In this document: piece by piece, positions 50,072 to 59,380 of the stretch
Numbering within the stretch: the stretch's first letter is position 1
Layout of the letters: every line of letters begins with the position of its first letter
DNA from: Stenotrophomonas tumulicola
GTDB taxonomy: Bacteria; Pseudomonadota; Gammaproteobacteria; Xanthomonadales; Xanthomonadaceae
Reading direction: 5' to 3'
DNA: 64,000 bases
Assembly: GCF_014117215.1 (NCBI RefSeq)
Contig: NZ_JACGXS010000010.1
Coordinates: 87,123 to 151,122, forward strand
Made by a program: the position numbers and the translations under genes
The notes under the pieces: generated by a model
The model's database searches: none
What the model was told of the DNA's origin: nothing
The model's input: only the letters and a program-made list of their open reading frames with translations

Positions 50072-50289
50072 GAGGTGACCTCTCCCGGAAGAACGTCGTA
50101 AGGGTCCGCTTTGCCCTTGGCAGGGTCAATGCAGACAGGGGGTTTGCAGGCTAGTACTTTGGTCGTAACGCCGTCGCGGTCGCCCGGCCTTCCGGGCTGC
50201 CAGCGCTGGAACAATCGGTTGCGGCGGCCAGGCTTGGTCCTTCCCGCGGCAACCACCATCTTGCTGTCAGTCCCTTTTCTGGAGTTGTC

Positions 50290-51141
50290 ATGTCCTCCCA
50301 GGCTTCTACCCACGTGTTGCGTACCATCCGTGGCACGCCCACTTCCGATGGGGCCGGCGTGCGCCTGACCCGGGTCATTGGTGGCGCGGCGTTGCCGGAA
50401 CTCGATCCGTTCCTGCTGCTGGATGAGTTTGGTACCGACAAGGCCGAAGACTACATTGCCGGTTTCCCCAGCCATCCGCACCGTGGTTTCGAGACGGTCA
50501 CCTACATGCTGGATGGGCGCATGCGGCACAAGGACAACCATGGCAATGAAGGCCTGCTGACCCCGGGAAGCGTGCAATGGATGACGGCCGGCCGCGGCCT
50601 GGTGCATTCGGAGATGCCCGAACAGGAAAGCGGACGCATGCGCGGTTTCCAACTGTGGGTGAACCTGCCCGCGAGCGAGAAGATGACGGCGCCGAAATAC
50701 CAGGAGTTCGCGCCTGACCGCATTCCGCTGGTGCAGCCCACGTCCGGCGTGCAGGTGAAGGTGATCGCCGGTCGCGTGGACGATACGGTCGGTCCGATCG
50801 TGCAGCCGGCCACCGATCCGGTCTACCTGGACGTCAGCCTGGACCCGGGCGCTGCCTGGAGTTACACGTTGCCCAGCGGCCACCATGCGTTCGCCTACGT
50901 GTTCGAAGGTGATATGCGCCTCGGTGCAGGCGATGATGCGCGTGCGGTGGCCAGCCAGGAAATGGCCGTGCTCGGCGGAGGCGACGCGCTGCAACTGCAG
51001 GCTGGCGTGGCTGGCGCGCGGCTGATCCTGGTAGCGGGCCGCCCGCTGCGCGAGCCGGTGGCACGGCACGGTCCGTTCGTCATGAACACCCGCCAGGAAC
51101 TGATGCAGGCCTTCGTCGACTTCCAGGAAGGCCGCTTCTGA
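50290..51141 (+). CDS. Pirin family protein (first copy)
   Basis: A 283-residue bicupin. The N-terminal cupin has FPSHPHRGFETVTYMLDGRM (metal-binding His and Glu) and GSVQWMTAGRGLVHSEMP, the pirin signature. Bacterial pirins show quercetinase-like activity or bind pyruvate dehydrogenase; the role here is unknown. It starts at 50290 after TGGAGTTGTC and is divergent from cstA. A second pirin lies 2 kb away on the other strand but belongs to a different subgroup. Confidence 0.9.
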   Translation: MSSQASTHVLRTIRGTPTSDGAGVRLTRVIGGAALPELDPFLLLDEFGTDKAEDYIAGFPSHPHRGFETVTYMLDGRMRHKDNHGNEGLLTPGSVQWMTAGRGLVHSEMPEQESGRMRGFQLWVNLPASEKMTAPKYQEFAPDRIPLVQPTSGVQVKVIAGRVDDTVGPIVQPATDPVYLDVSLDPGAAWSYTLPSGHHAFAYVFEGDMRLGAGDDARAVASQEMAVLGGGDALQLQAGVAGARLILVAGRPLREPVARHGPFVMNTRQELMQAFVDFQEGRF

Positions 51142-51196
51142 GTCCTGCCCGGCAATGCGTCGGCCGGCAGGTGGCCCTGCCGACGCAGCGGTCATC

Positions 51197-51658
51197 TCAG
51201 CGCCCGGCGGCTACGGCCGCTGGCGTCAGGTTCATGCCACGGACCATCTGCTGCAGGCCGCTGCGTTCTTCGCTGTTGGCCGGGTACAGCGACAACTGTG
51301 CGTAACGGTTCTTGTCGATCTTCACCACGCTGATGCGGCGGTCGGCGAAGCCCGGCGGTTCCTGGCCGCCCAGGTCGGGCTGGTACCAGTACATGGTTTC
51401 GCCGGCGAAGCTGTCCCTTTCCTGGCGCAGGGCGCGCGGCAGGGGAATGTCCGGATCGTTGCGGGAGAGCATCAGGCTCATCACTTCGCGTCCCTCGCCA
51501 GTGCTGGCCCGGCAGACCAGCAGGTCGCCGGATACCCGTTCCTGCCACTGCAGGCTGCTGCCAGCGGGCAGCGATGGGCATTGGGCGGTGTTCTGCGCCA
51601 TGGCGCTGAAGATGGGCAGTGACAGGCAGAACAGGACGGCGGCAGGCACGAAGTTCAT
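51197..51658 (-). CDS. Secreted hypothetical protein
   Basis: A 153-residue protein with a signal peptide (AAVLFCLSLPIFSAMAQ) and a mature part starting NTAQCPSLPAGSSLQWQERV. It has two mature cysteines (AQCP and LVCRAS), which could form one disulphide. No catalytic motif or known domain is visible. The ATG at 51658 is chosen because it gives a well-formed signal; the frame continues upstream to 51808 without one. It is on its own between pirin and aquaporin genes. Confidence 0.7.
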   Translation of the reverse strand: MNFVPAAVLFCLSLPIFSAMAQNTAQCPSLPAGSSLQWQERVSGDLLVCRASTGEGREVMSLMLSRNDPDIPLPRALRQERDSFAGETMYWYQPDLGGQEPPGFADRRISVVKIDKNRYAQLSLYPANSEERSGLQQMVRGMNLTPAAVAAGR

Positions 51659-51889
51659 GGTTCCCCCAGGCAACGAGTCGGTGACACCAGCAGCGGACCG
51701 GATTGGCCGCCATGACGACCGGGCCCCATCCCCGGGTGCCCGTGCTGGCCTGCCAGGCAGGCTGGCAGGTGATTCGACGACCTTAACGGAACGTGAGCAG
51801 GTGCACAATTTTCGCTTTCATGCGTAACTATCCGCGCCGGGCGGCGACGCCCCGGGGCATCGCCGCAACGGCTGCCGGGAAGCGGCATG

Positions 51890-52612
51890 TCAGGGACGGT
51901 CTTCGCCCAGCCACTTGGCGATCAGGCCGCCAATCAGCCCGCCCAGCAGGGGAGCAACCCAGAACAGCCACAGCTGGCCAATCGCCCCGCTGCCGGCGAA
52001 CACGGCCACGGCGGTTGAACGGGCCGGATTGACCGAGGTATTGGTCACCGGGATGCTGATCAGATGGATCAGGGTCAATGCCAGGCCGATGGCAAGCGGC
52101 GCAAAACCGGCCGGCGCGCGGCCATGGGTAGCGCCCATGATGACGACGAGGAAGGCCGCCGTCAGCACCACCTCGCACAGGAAGGCCGCCGCGGCGCTGT
52201 ACCCGCCTGGTGACAGTGCGCCATAGCCATTGCTGGCGAATGCGCCGGCCTGCCCGGCATCAAGGGCGAAGGAGGGGCTGCCCTTGGCGATCTGCATCAG
52301 GATGAATCCGGCCAGCAGGCCTCCCAGCACCTGCGCGATGAGGTAAGGGGCAAGGTCCTTGCCGGCGAACCGGCCGCCCGCCCACAGGCCCACGCTGACG
52401 GCGGGATTGAAGTGCGCGCCGGATACATGCCCGAATGCATAGGCGCCGGTGAGCACGGTCAGGCCGAAGGCCAGCGCCACCCCCAGGAATCCGATGCCCA
52501 GCGGGTTGCCGTCACCGCCGAAGTTCGCTGCCAGCACCGCGCTGCCACAGCCGCCGAGGACCAACCAGAACGTGCCGAGGAACTCGGCTGCCAATCGTTT
52601 GCCCATGCTCAT
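51890..52612 (-). CDS. aqpZ: Aquaporin Z
   Basis: A 240-residue six-helix channel. The two NPA boxes are [12 protein letters not shown] and [13 protein letters not shown], with [20 protein letters not shown] at the N-terminus. The residues around the second box (Arg in NPARS) and the short loops fit the water-selective AqpZ type, not a glycerol facilitator. The start is ATG 52612 ([11 protein letters not shown]), with GGAG about nine bases upstream. Single gene, minus strand. Confidence 0.93.
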   Translation of the reverse strand: MSMGKRLAAEFLGTFWLVLGGCGSAVLAANFGGDGNPLGIGFLGVALAFGLTVLTGAYAFGHVSGAHFNPAVSVGLWAGGRFAGKDLAPYLIAQVLGGLLAGFILMQIAKGSPSFALDAGQAGAFASNGYGALSPGGYSAAAAFLCEVVLTAAFLVVIMGATHGRAPAGFAPLAIGLALTLIHLISIPVTNTSVNPARSTAVAVFAGSGAIGQLWLFWVAPLLGGLIGGLIAKWLGEDRP

Positions 52613-52709
52613 CGCTGAAATCTCCAATGGAAAGAAGCCCAAGCGGGCACCAAAGGGCAGCGATTGCAGGCTCACACGATTGAAACACCCCTGGATATCA
52701 GACGGATGA

Positions 52710-53573
52710 TCAGGGGCTTGGCAACGGGATGAATTCCTTGTCGTCGCCAGGAATCGTGCCGAAACGGCCATTTTCCCAGTCGTGTTTCGCCTGTTCGATA
52801 CGCTCTTTGGAGCTCGATACGAAGTTCCACCACAAGTGACGATGCCCATCCAGAGGCTCGCCGCCCATCAGCATTGCCTTCAACGGCGTCTTCGCCCGAA
52901 GCCGACCACGCGCGCCTTCGGCAGGTAATATCAGGTGTTGCGGCGGCACGTCAACGCCATCCAACTGGGCCTGGCCTTCCAGGATGTAGATCGAGCGTTC
53001 GCGATGGCCGGTGTCGATATCGATCTCGGCGTCCGCATCGAGGTCAATGGCAACGTTCAGCGTATCGGCAAAAACCTTGACCGGGGACTCCTCGCCGTAG
53101 GCGCGGCCGGCGATCACCCGCAGCCAGGCGCCGTTGCGTCGTTGCTGCGGAAGGGTAGCGGCGCTGTGGTGGTGGAACGCCGGTTCCACCTCCTCGTAAT
53201 TCTTCGGCAGGGCGATCCAGGTCTGCATGCCATGCAACGGATGGCCGTGTTCGCGTTCTGGCGGCGGCGTGCGTTCGGAGTGCGCGATGCCGCGGCCGGC
53301 GGTCATCCAGTTGACGTCGCCGGGGCGGATGACCTGGTCCGAGCCGAGCGTGTCGCGGTGACCGATGGCGCCGGACCAGAGGAAAGTGACCGTCGCCAAC
53401 CCGATATGCGGGTGCGGACGCACGTCGATGCCGGTGCCGGGATCCAGCACGGCGGGCCCCATCTGGTCGACGAACACGAACGGGCCGACGCTGCGTGCCT
53501 GCAGGGTCGGCACGGCACGACGGACCTGCAGGCCGCCGATGTCGTGCACGCGCGGGGCGATGATGGTGGTCAT
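52710..53573 (-). CDS. Pirin family protein (second copy)
   Basis: A 287-residue bicupin with [20 protein letters not shown] (metal site) and [20 protein letters not shown], the pirin motif. It differs from the pirin at 50290 in the first motif (GLAT for GFET) and has a longer C-terminus ([20 protein letters not shown]). Start at 53573 ([14 protein letters not shown]). The upstream frame extends to 53939 over the pyrophosphatase gene end and is not real. Confidence 0.9.
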   Translation of the reverse strand: MTTIIAPRVHDIGGLQVRRAVPTLQARSVGPFVFVDQMGPAVLDPGTGIDVRPHPHIGLATVTFLWSGAIGHRDTLGSDQVIRPGDVNWMTAGRGIAHSERTPPPEREHGHPLHGMQTWIALPKNYEEVEPAFHHHSAATLPQQRRNGAWLRVIAGRAYGEESPVKVFADTLNVAIDLDADAEIDIDTGHRERSIYILEGQAQLDGVDVPPQHLILPAEGARGRLRAKTPLKAMLMGGEPLDGHRHLWWNFVSSSKERIEQAKHDWENGRFGTIPGDDKEFIPLPSP

Positions 53574-53674
53574 GCGGGCGTTCTCGCTGGCTGGGACGGG
53601 CATGCAGGATCGCATGGCCGATGTGCACGCGCAGGCGCCACCGGGGCAACAACCTGTTGCAGCAGCCGCTGCAC

Positions 53675-54928
53675 TCAGCGCAGGGTTTCCAGCAGCGTCT
53701 GTGGATCGCCGTCGGTAGCCGGCACCGGCACCTGCAGCAAGCGCGCCAGCAGCGGATATACGTCGACGTTGTCGAAGCCTTCGATCAGCTGGCCCTGCTT
53801 GAACGAGGGCCCGCGGGCGATGAACACGGCCCGCATGGAGGGCAGGGCGTTGTCGTAGCCATGCGATCCGCGGTCCCGCAATTCGCGCTTGGCGATCGTT
53901 TCGCGGCTGAGGGCATCCCAGCCTTCGTCCATCTGGCATACGATCGGCGGGATCCTCGGATTGCTGCCGTAATGCCAGCGTGCCGGAAGGTCACCCTTGT
54001 TCCAGCACTGGTAATGCGCGTGCCGGCCCAGCAAGGCCTGCCCGGCAGCGGCTTCGTGGCCGGCCCGCGGTTCGAAGCCGACCGACTGGCCGACGCTGAT
54101 GCTGCGTGCCAGTGCAGGGTCGACCATGTCTTCGGTGGCAACGGCCTGGCCCGAAGGCACCGGTGCCATGCCGTGGTCGGATACCACGATGACGTTGGTG
54201 GTGTCCGCCAGGCCGCGCTGCTGCAGCCCGTCCAGCACCTCGCCGATCACCTGGTCGGCGCGCTCGATCGCCTCTGCATACTGCGGTGAGTCGGGACCGT
54301 GGTCATGGCCGGCATGGTCCACGTGTTCCAGGTACAAGGTGGCCAGCCGCGGCGCATCCGCATCGGTCTGCTGGAGCCATCCCAGTACGGTCTGCACGCG
54401 GTCTTCGAACGGTACGCTCGCGTCATAGTGGCGCCACTGGCTGGGCTGGATGCCCTGCACCGGCGCTTCGCTGCCTGGCCACGACCAGGTGGCGGTGCGC
54501 ACGCCGGCCTTCTCGGCAGCTACCCAGATGGGTTCGCCACCCCACCACTCGGACGTGGAGACCGCCTTGCGGTCGCTCAGCTTGAAGCGGCCAAGCCCGG
54601 CGTCATCCATGCTGTTGTGGATGATGCCGTGGTGGTCCGGGCGCAGGCCGGTGACCAGCGTGTAATGGTTGGGGAAGGTCAACGCCGGATAGGACGGTGT
54701 CATCCAGCGTGCCCGCACGCCGCCATCGACGATGCGCTGCAGGTTCGGGGTGATGCCGCGATCCAGCGCGTCGGCACGCAGGCCATCGATGGAGATCAGC
54801 AGCAGCTTCGGCGTGGCGGCCGTGTGTGCAGCGACGGCTGGTCCGGGAGCGACGGCGGCGGGTGGGGTGGAGCAGGCCGCCAGCGGCAACGTGGCGGCCA
54901 GCGCCCAGGCAATATGTCGATAGGTCAT
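53675..54928 (-). CDS. NPP-type nucleotide pyrophosphatase/phosphodiesterase lipoprotein
   Basis: A 417-residue alkaline-phosphatase-superfamily enzyme with a lipobox (LPLAACS). LLLISIDGLRAD gives the first metal-binding Asp, PSYPALTFPNHYTLVTGLRP the nucleophile Thr, and EHVDHAGHDHGP and VVSDHGM further metal ligands. The layout follows the Xanthomonas NPP. It hydrolyses phosphodiester or pyrophosphate bonds of nucleotides in the periplasm. It stands upstream of the pirin gene on the same strand (101-base gap). Confidence 0.9.
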   Translation of the reverse strand: MTYRHIAWALAATLPLAACSTPPAAVAPGPAVAAHTAATPKLLLISIDGLRADALDRGITPNLQRIVDGGVRARWMTPSYPALTFPNHYTLVTGLRPDHHGIIHNSMDDAGLGRFKLSDRKAVSTSEWWGGEPIWVAAEKAGVRTATWSWPGSEAPVQGIQPSQWRHYDASVPFEDRVQTVLGWLQQTDADAPRLATLYLEHVDHAGHDHGPDSPQYAEAIERADQVIGEVLDGLQQRGLADTTNVIVVSDHGMAPVPSGQAVATEDMVDPALARSISVGQSVGFEPRAGHEAAAGQALLGRHAHYQCWNKGDLPARWHYGSNPRIPPIVCQMDEGWDALSRETIAKRELRDRGSHGYDNALPSMRAVFIARGPSFKQGQLIEGFDNVDVYPLLARLLQVPVPATDGDPQTLLETLR

Positions 54929-54974
54929 CGCGCCATTCTAGGGCGCGGCGATGACGTACCCAAGACAACGAAAG

Positions 54975-55472
54975 TCATGCCGGGTCGAACAGCCCGACCT
55001 GGCGCTGTTCCAGGCGCAACAGCGCTGCCTTGGTTTCCAGTCCGCCGCCGAACCCGGTAAGCGAGCCATCGCGTCCGATCACGCGATGGCAGGGCAGCAC
55101 GATCGGCAGCGGATTACGCCCATTGGCGGCACCCACCGCGCGGGTGGCAGTGGGCTGGCCGAGATGGGTGGCCAGTTCCAGGTAGCTCCATGTCTGCCCA
55201 AAGGGAATGCCGGCCAGCGCGTGCCACACCCGCAGCTGGAATGGCGTGCCGCGTGGTGACAGCGGCAGCTCGAAGCTGCTGCGTTCGCCATGCAGGTACT
55301 GCAGCAACTGCTCGCGCGCGTCGCGCACCATCTGCGGACCATGCTGCCAATGTTCGCGTCCCTTGGCGTCATGCCGGTTGCGCGGGAACAGGATGTGGCT
55401 GATGCCATGTCCGTCGCCGGCTACGGTCAGCTCGCCGATCGGCGTGTCGAAACGGTCGTAATACAGTGTCAT
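54975..55472 (-). CDS. ogt: Methylated-DNA--protein-cysteine methyltransferase
   Basis: A 165-residue suicide repair protein. PLPIVLPCHRVIGRDG holds the acceptor Cys128; AVGAANGRNP and the Tyr/Arg helix-turn-helix region precede it. It transfers methyl groups from O6-methylguanine in DNA to itself. Its start overlaps the stop of the Ada/AlkA gene by four bases (ATGA 55469-55472), so the two make one coupled repair operon. Start at 55472. Confidence 0.95.
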   Translation of the reverse strand: MTLYYDRFDTPIGELTVAGDGHGISHILFPRNRHDAKGREHWQHGPQMVRDAREQLLQYLHGERSSFELPLSPRGTPFQLRVWHALAGIPFGQTWSYLELATHLGQPTATRAVGAANGRNPLPIVLPCHRVIGRDGSLTGFGGGLETKAALLRLEQRQVGLFDPA

Positions 55473-56944
55473 GGCGAAGCTCCTGCAAAGGGGACGGAGA
55501 GGTGCCACAGGTGCAGCACGGCGTAGGCACGCCACGGGCGCCAGTCCTGCGACCGGGCCTCGGCCTGGCGCTCGGTCAAGCGTTTCTCTGGCGTGCCGAG
55601 CATCTGTTGCAGCACCAGGTCGCCAGCCGGGAAGGCATCGGGCTGGCCAAGCGCCCGCAGCGCGATGTAATGCGCCGTCCACGCGCCAATGCCCGGCAGG
55701 GCGATGCATTGCTGGATGAACGCCTCCAGCCGTTGGCCGGGCCCGAAGTCGAGCTGGCCCTTTTCGCAGGCGCGCGCGAGGGCACGCAGCGTTTCCGCAC
55801 GCGTGCGCGGCAGGCCGATTTCCTCCAGCGGTGCGTCAACCAATTGCGCAGGCAGCGGGAACAGACGATCCAGCCCTTCCGGCATGCCGTCCAGCGCTTG
55901 CCCATGCGCCTGCACCAGTCGCCGCGCCAGCGTGGTCGCCGCCGCAACGCTGACCTGCTGGCCGAGTACTGCGCGCACGGCGACTTCGAAGCCTTCCCAA
56001 CCGCCAGGCACGCGCAGCCCGGGACGTTGTTCGATGCCGCGCGCCAGCAACGGCTCCACCGCCAGCGTGGCGTGCACCTGGCGCAGGTCGGCGTCGAGGT
56101 CGAACATGTGGCGCACGCGGCGAACCAGGTGGGGCACCTGCCGCGGATCGACACCGTCAAGCTGCAACAACAGCTCACTGCGGCGCGGATCAGCGCGCAC
56201 GCGCAGCAGCGCTGGGTGCCGTGGCGTGCCGATCGCGCGCTCGTAACGGTCCTGGGTGATGCGCTCGATGCCGGGGATCATGCGCCGCTGCAGGAACTGC
56301 AGCATCAGGCCGAAATCCAGCGGAGGACGATAGCCCAGGCGCAGGCGCAGTCCGTCATGGCCGGGTTTCAATGCGCCAGGCACGCGGCGGATCGCGCTGG
56401 GCGGCATGCCGCAGCCGGTGACGAAGGCATCATTGAAGCGACGCAGGCTGTTGAAGCCGGAGGCCAGCGCCACGTCGGTCACCGGCAGCCGGGTTTCGGT
56501 CAGCAGCTGCTTGGCCTGCAGCAACCGTTGGGTGGTATGCAACTGCAAGGGCGTAGCCCCGAGCGTGGCCACGAACAACCGTTGCAGTTGCCGGGCGCCG
56601 ACCCCGACGCGCGCGGCCAGCGCGGTCGCGTTGTCCTGCTGCAGGAATCCGTCGTGGATCAGTTCCAGCGCGCGCCTTACCACTTCCTGGCCCTGTGCCT
56701 GTTGGGCGGCGGGGGACAGTTCGGGCCGGCAACGCAGGCATGGCCGGTAGCCGGCCGCCGCCGCCGCGGCAGCGGTCGGGTAGTAACTGATGTTCGACGG
56801 CTTCGGCGGGGGCGCCGGGCACACCGGGCGGCAGTAGATGCCCGTGCTGCGCACGGCGGTGAAAAACAGCCCGTCGAAGCGGGCGTCGCGTGCCAGACGG
56901 GCGCGTTCGCAGGTTGCGGTGTCGAGGGTGGCAGTAGCGTCCAT
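55469..56944 (-). CDS. Ada-type regulator fused to AlkA 3-methyladenine DNA glycosylase
   Basis: A 491-residue fusion. Residues 1-80 match the Ada N-terminal zinc domain with Cys38, Cys42, Cys69 and Cys72 at the same numbers as in E. coli Ada, so Cys38 should accept a methyl from phosphotriesters. Residues 90-190 are an AraC-type helix-turn-helix. Residues 200-491 are AlkA-like: an N-terminal domain, then the glycosylase (PGIGAWTAHYIALRA, helix-hairpin-helix, with an Asp near GDLVLQ). It should sense methylation, activate its own operon and excise alkylated bases. Ada's own O6-methylguanine domain is instead provided by ogt next to it. Confidence 0.92.
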   Translation of the reverse strand: MDATATLDTATCERARLARDARFDGLFFTAVRSTGIYCRPVCPAPPPKPSNISYYPTAAAAAAAGYRPCLRCRPELSPAAQQAQGQEVVRRALELIHDGFLQQDNATALAARVGVGARQLQRLFVATLGATPLQLHTTQRLLQAKQLLTETRLPVTDVALASGFNSLRRFNDAFVTGCGMPPSAIRRVPGALKPGHDGLRLRLGYRPPLDFGLMLQFLQRRMIPGIERITQDRYERAIGTPRHPALLRVRADPRRSELLLQLDGVDPRQVPHLVRRVRHMFDLDADLRQVHATLAVEPLLARGIEQRPGLRVPGGWEGFEVAVRAVLGQQVSVAAATTLARRLVQAHGQALDGMPEGLDRLFPLPAQLVDAPLEEIGLPRTRAETLRALARACEKGQLDFGPGQRLEAFIQQCIALPGIGAWTAHYIALRALGQPDAFPAGDLVLQQMLGTPEKRLTERQAEARSQDWRPWRAYAVLHLWHLSVPFAGASP

Positions 56945-57090
56945 GGGGACAGTCTAGGCCCAGTCCATGGGCGGGGCTCGCCACTTTCGGACATCAATGT
57001 GCGGTGCCCGCCGCAGTTCAGGAACGGTTGTCGCCGCGCCGCGCATAGGCCCTAGACTGTGCGGGTGTTTCCTGACCGGTTCGATGGTTC

Positions 57091-58254
57091 ATGTCGCTGA
57101 AATGGTGGTCGCCCCTGCTGTGCCTGGCGTTGGCTTCGTGCAGCCAACTGGAGAATCCGGGCAATGTAACGGCCAACGAGGCCGCCACGCGCGCGCCCAG
57201 CGCCGACGGCGACCACATGGTGTCGATCAACGTGGCCGATGCCCCGCCGCCGACCCCGCTGCCGGCCAGCCGGGCCGACCGCCCGTGGCCGGCCGCCGCG
57301 CTGGAAAATGGCACGGCGTGGATCAGTTGCAGCACCGACTATGCGACCGAGCCCGGTGATGGCGAGGAGCTCGCGGGGCTGGCGCGGGAGCAGATCGAAC
57401 CGGCGCTGCAGGCCTGCGCCGCACGCGGCCTGCTGCGGGTGCGCTACAGCGGCAAGGTCAATGCCGGTTTCGCCGAGCTGGTATGGCGACTGTCGGTGGT
57501 GGCCGACCAGTTTGGGATCCACAAGCGTATCCTCGACCTGGATTCCAGTGGCGGGCAGGTCGAGTCGGCCATCGTCGCTGGCGACAGCATCGGCGAATCC
57601 AACTGGACCATATGGGTGCGCGAAGGCTCGATCTGCCACAGTGCGTGCGTGTTCGTGCTGGCTGCCGGCGACAACCGGCTGGTGTCGGGCAAGGTCGGCA
57701 TCCACCGGATGATGCGTATCAGTTCCAAGGCCACTTCGCGCGCGGAGCTCAACCGCGAACTGCACGAGGTGTATGACAACGTCAAGGACTACCTGCAGCG
57801 CAACGGCGTGGCCGTGGGCGTGGCGGACCTGATGATGACCGTGCCCAACCGCAGCCTGCGCCTGCTCAGTGCCGAGGAACTGCGCCAGTTCGGCCTGGAC
57901 GGCACCAATGCCGTGCAGGACGACCTGGAACGCATCAAGCAGATGCGCGTGTGTGGGGACGATTTCGTGCGCCGGAAAGATGCTTTCCTGGTGGCGTTCG
58001 ACCAGCAGTGCAAGCACGAGGGCGCGGAACTGGAAGCGGTCAATACCTGCGGGCAGGCGTTGAAGGAACGCTTCGGCTTCCCCGATCCGGTGTGCCCGCA
58101 GGAAAGTCCCTTGTCGGAGATTGATGTGGCCACCCTGCCGCCGGCGCCCACGGCGCCGGCAAGCGAGCAGGCACTGGTGCCCGGCCAGGCGGAACCGGGA
58201 ACGGCAGAGGCGCCTGGCGAAGCCGCGCTGGCACAGGACGCCGCCTCGCACTGA
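57091..58254 (+). CDS. Periplasmic lipoprotein with a ClpP/crotonase-like domain
   Basis: A 387-residue protein with a lipobox (LALASC, Cys17), a Pro-rich linker and, from about 110 to 240, a ClpP-like fold: RILDLDSSGGQVESA (oxyanion glycines), ICHSACVFVLAAG (candidate nucleophile Ser184) and SGKVGIHRMM (candidate His205). An Ala/Pro-rich tail follows. This resembles periplasmic COG3904-type proteins. A Ser-His pair 21 residues apart is similar to ClpP, so a protease activity is possible but not certain. The following gene encodes a secreted DUF4019 protein. Confidence 0.75.
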   Translation: MSLKWWSPLLCLALASCSQLENPGNVTANEAATRAPSADGDHMVSINVADAPPPTPLPASRADRPWPAAALENGTAWISCSTDYATEPGDGEELAGLAREQIEPALQACAARGLLRVRYSGKVNAGFAELVWRLSVVADQFGIHKRILDLDSSGGQVESAIVAGDSIGESNWTIWVREGSICHSACVFVLAAGDNRLVSGKVGIHRMMRISSKATSRAELNRELHEVYDNVKDYLQRNGVAVGVADLMMTVPNRSLRLLSAEELRQFGLDGTNAVQDDLERIKQMRVCGDDFVRRKDAFLVAFDQQCKHEGAELEAVNTCGQALKERFGFPDPVCPQESPLSEIDVATLPPAPTAPASEQALVPGQAEPGTAEAPGEAALAQDAASH

Positions 58255-58315
58255 CACCGTCATGCCCGTCGGACGTTGGCGTAGACTGCGGGCACGTTCC
58301 CCGGTCGAGGTGGCC

Positions 58316-58888
58316 ATGAAGCGTTTCCCGCTGTCGTTGTCCATGCTGGTTCCCCTGTCCCTTGCGTTGGCGGCGCCGGCCATCGCCCAGCAGCCGGCGG
58401 CGCAGGCCGCCGCGCGCAGCACGCCGGTCCAGCCAGCGCCCACCGCGACGCCTGCGCCTTCTCGTCCGGCGACGGCGCCTGCACCGGCATTGACCCCGGC
58501 CCAGCAGGCCGCACTGGAAAAGCAGAACGCGGAAATGCAGCAGGCCGCGCTGCGCGTGGCGCAACTGGTGGATGGCAACCGGGCGGGGGAGGCGTGGGAC
58601 GGTGCGTCGACCGTGGCCCGCAAGGCGCAGAAGCGCGATGAGTTCCTGAAAATCGTCGGCGCCGACCGTGCGCGCCTGGGCGCCCTGGTCGGCCGCGGCC
58701 AGCCCAGCATCAGCCGGGTCAAGTACAACGGCGATGCGACGGTGCCCGAAGGGCTGTATGTCAGCGTTACCTTCCCGACCCGGTTCGCCAACAGTGCACA
58801 GCCGGTCCGCGAACTGGTCAGTTTCCGCCTGGATGAAGACCAGGTGTGGCGGCTGTCCGGCTACAGCGTACGCCCGCCGGGCGCCTGA
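58316..58888 (+). CDS. Secreted DUF4019 protein
   Basis: A 190-residue protein with a signal peptide (LSMLVPLSLALAAPAIA), an Ala/Pro/Thr-rich linker of about 50 residues, and a DUF4019-like domain (RVAQLVDGNRAGEAWDGAST... VSVTFPTRFANSAQPVRELV) to the C-terminus. The function of the domain is unknown. The ATG at 58316 gives the signal peptide; the frame extends upstream antisense to nothing real. Its stop lies nine bases before the MAPEG reading frame and the GAGG there serves that gene. Confidence 0.75.
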   Translation: MKRFPLSLSMLVPLSLALAAPAIAQQPAAQAAARSTPVQPAPTATPAPSRPATAPAPALTPAQQAALEKQNAEMQQAALRVAQLVDGNRAGEAWDGASTVARKAQKRDEFLKIVGADRARLGALVGRGQPSISRVKYNGDATVPEGLYVSVTFPTRFANSAQPVRELVSFRLDEDQVWRLSGYSVRPPGA

Positions 58889-58897
58889 GGAACCGAC

Positions 58898-59288
58898 ATG
58901 GCTATCGAGATCCAGATGCTGGCGTGGGCGATGCTGTTGGGCATCGTGCAGATATCTTGCCGCCGCCGCCGCGGTGACCCGCGAACGCGGCACACGCTGG
59001 AATGCGTCGGCACGCGATGGTGACAGCAGGCCGGTCGGCGTACTGGCCGGTCGCCTGCAGCGCGCGCAGGCGAACTTCCTGGAGACGTTCCCGATGTTTG
59101 CCGCTGCGGCGCTGGCGGTGGTGGTGGCTGGTCGCCAGGACAGCAGTACGGCACTGGCGGTGCAGTTGTATTTCTGGGCACGGCTGGTCTACGTGCCGCT
59201 GTACGCGTTCGGCGTTCCCTACGTACGCAGCCTGGCCTGGGTGGTTTCGCTGGCCGGCGTGCTGATGCTGGCATGGGCGCTGCTGTGA
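58898..59288 (+). pseudogene. MAPEG family membrane protein, frameshifted
   Basis: The ATG at 58898 (with GAGG upstream) gives MAIEIQMLAWAMLLGIVQI and then leaves frame at about 58951-58957 (GATATCTTGCC), ending after 41 residues. Shifting by one base restores LAAAAAVTRERGTRWNASAR, ANFLETFPMFAAAALAVVVA and YFWARLVYVPLYAFGVPYVR to a stop at 59288. The joined protein of about 129 residues is a complete MAPEG (eicosanoid and glutathione metabolism type) sequence. Either the gene is broken by a one-base insertion or two-base deletion, or it is a sequencing error. Confidence 0.8.
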
Positions 59289-59380
59289 TCCGCCCAGGCG
59301 CGGCATGATCCAGATCAAGGGCCGGGCCGTCCCGGTGAGGCTAGGCTGGGCGTGATGACGACGCTGGAGGAGGTGCAGGC

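Noticed and set aside
58898..59023. A 41-codon functional small gene at the MAPEG start
   Set aside because: Its second half is Arg-rich nonsense while the continuing MAPEG sequence lies in the next frame, so a frameshift is the better reading.
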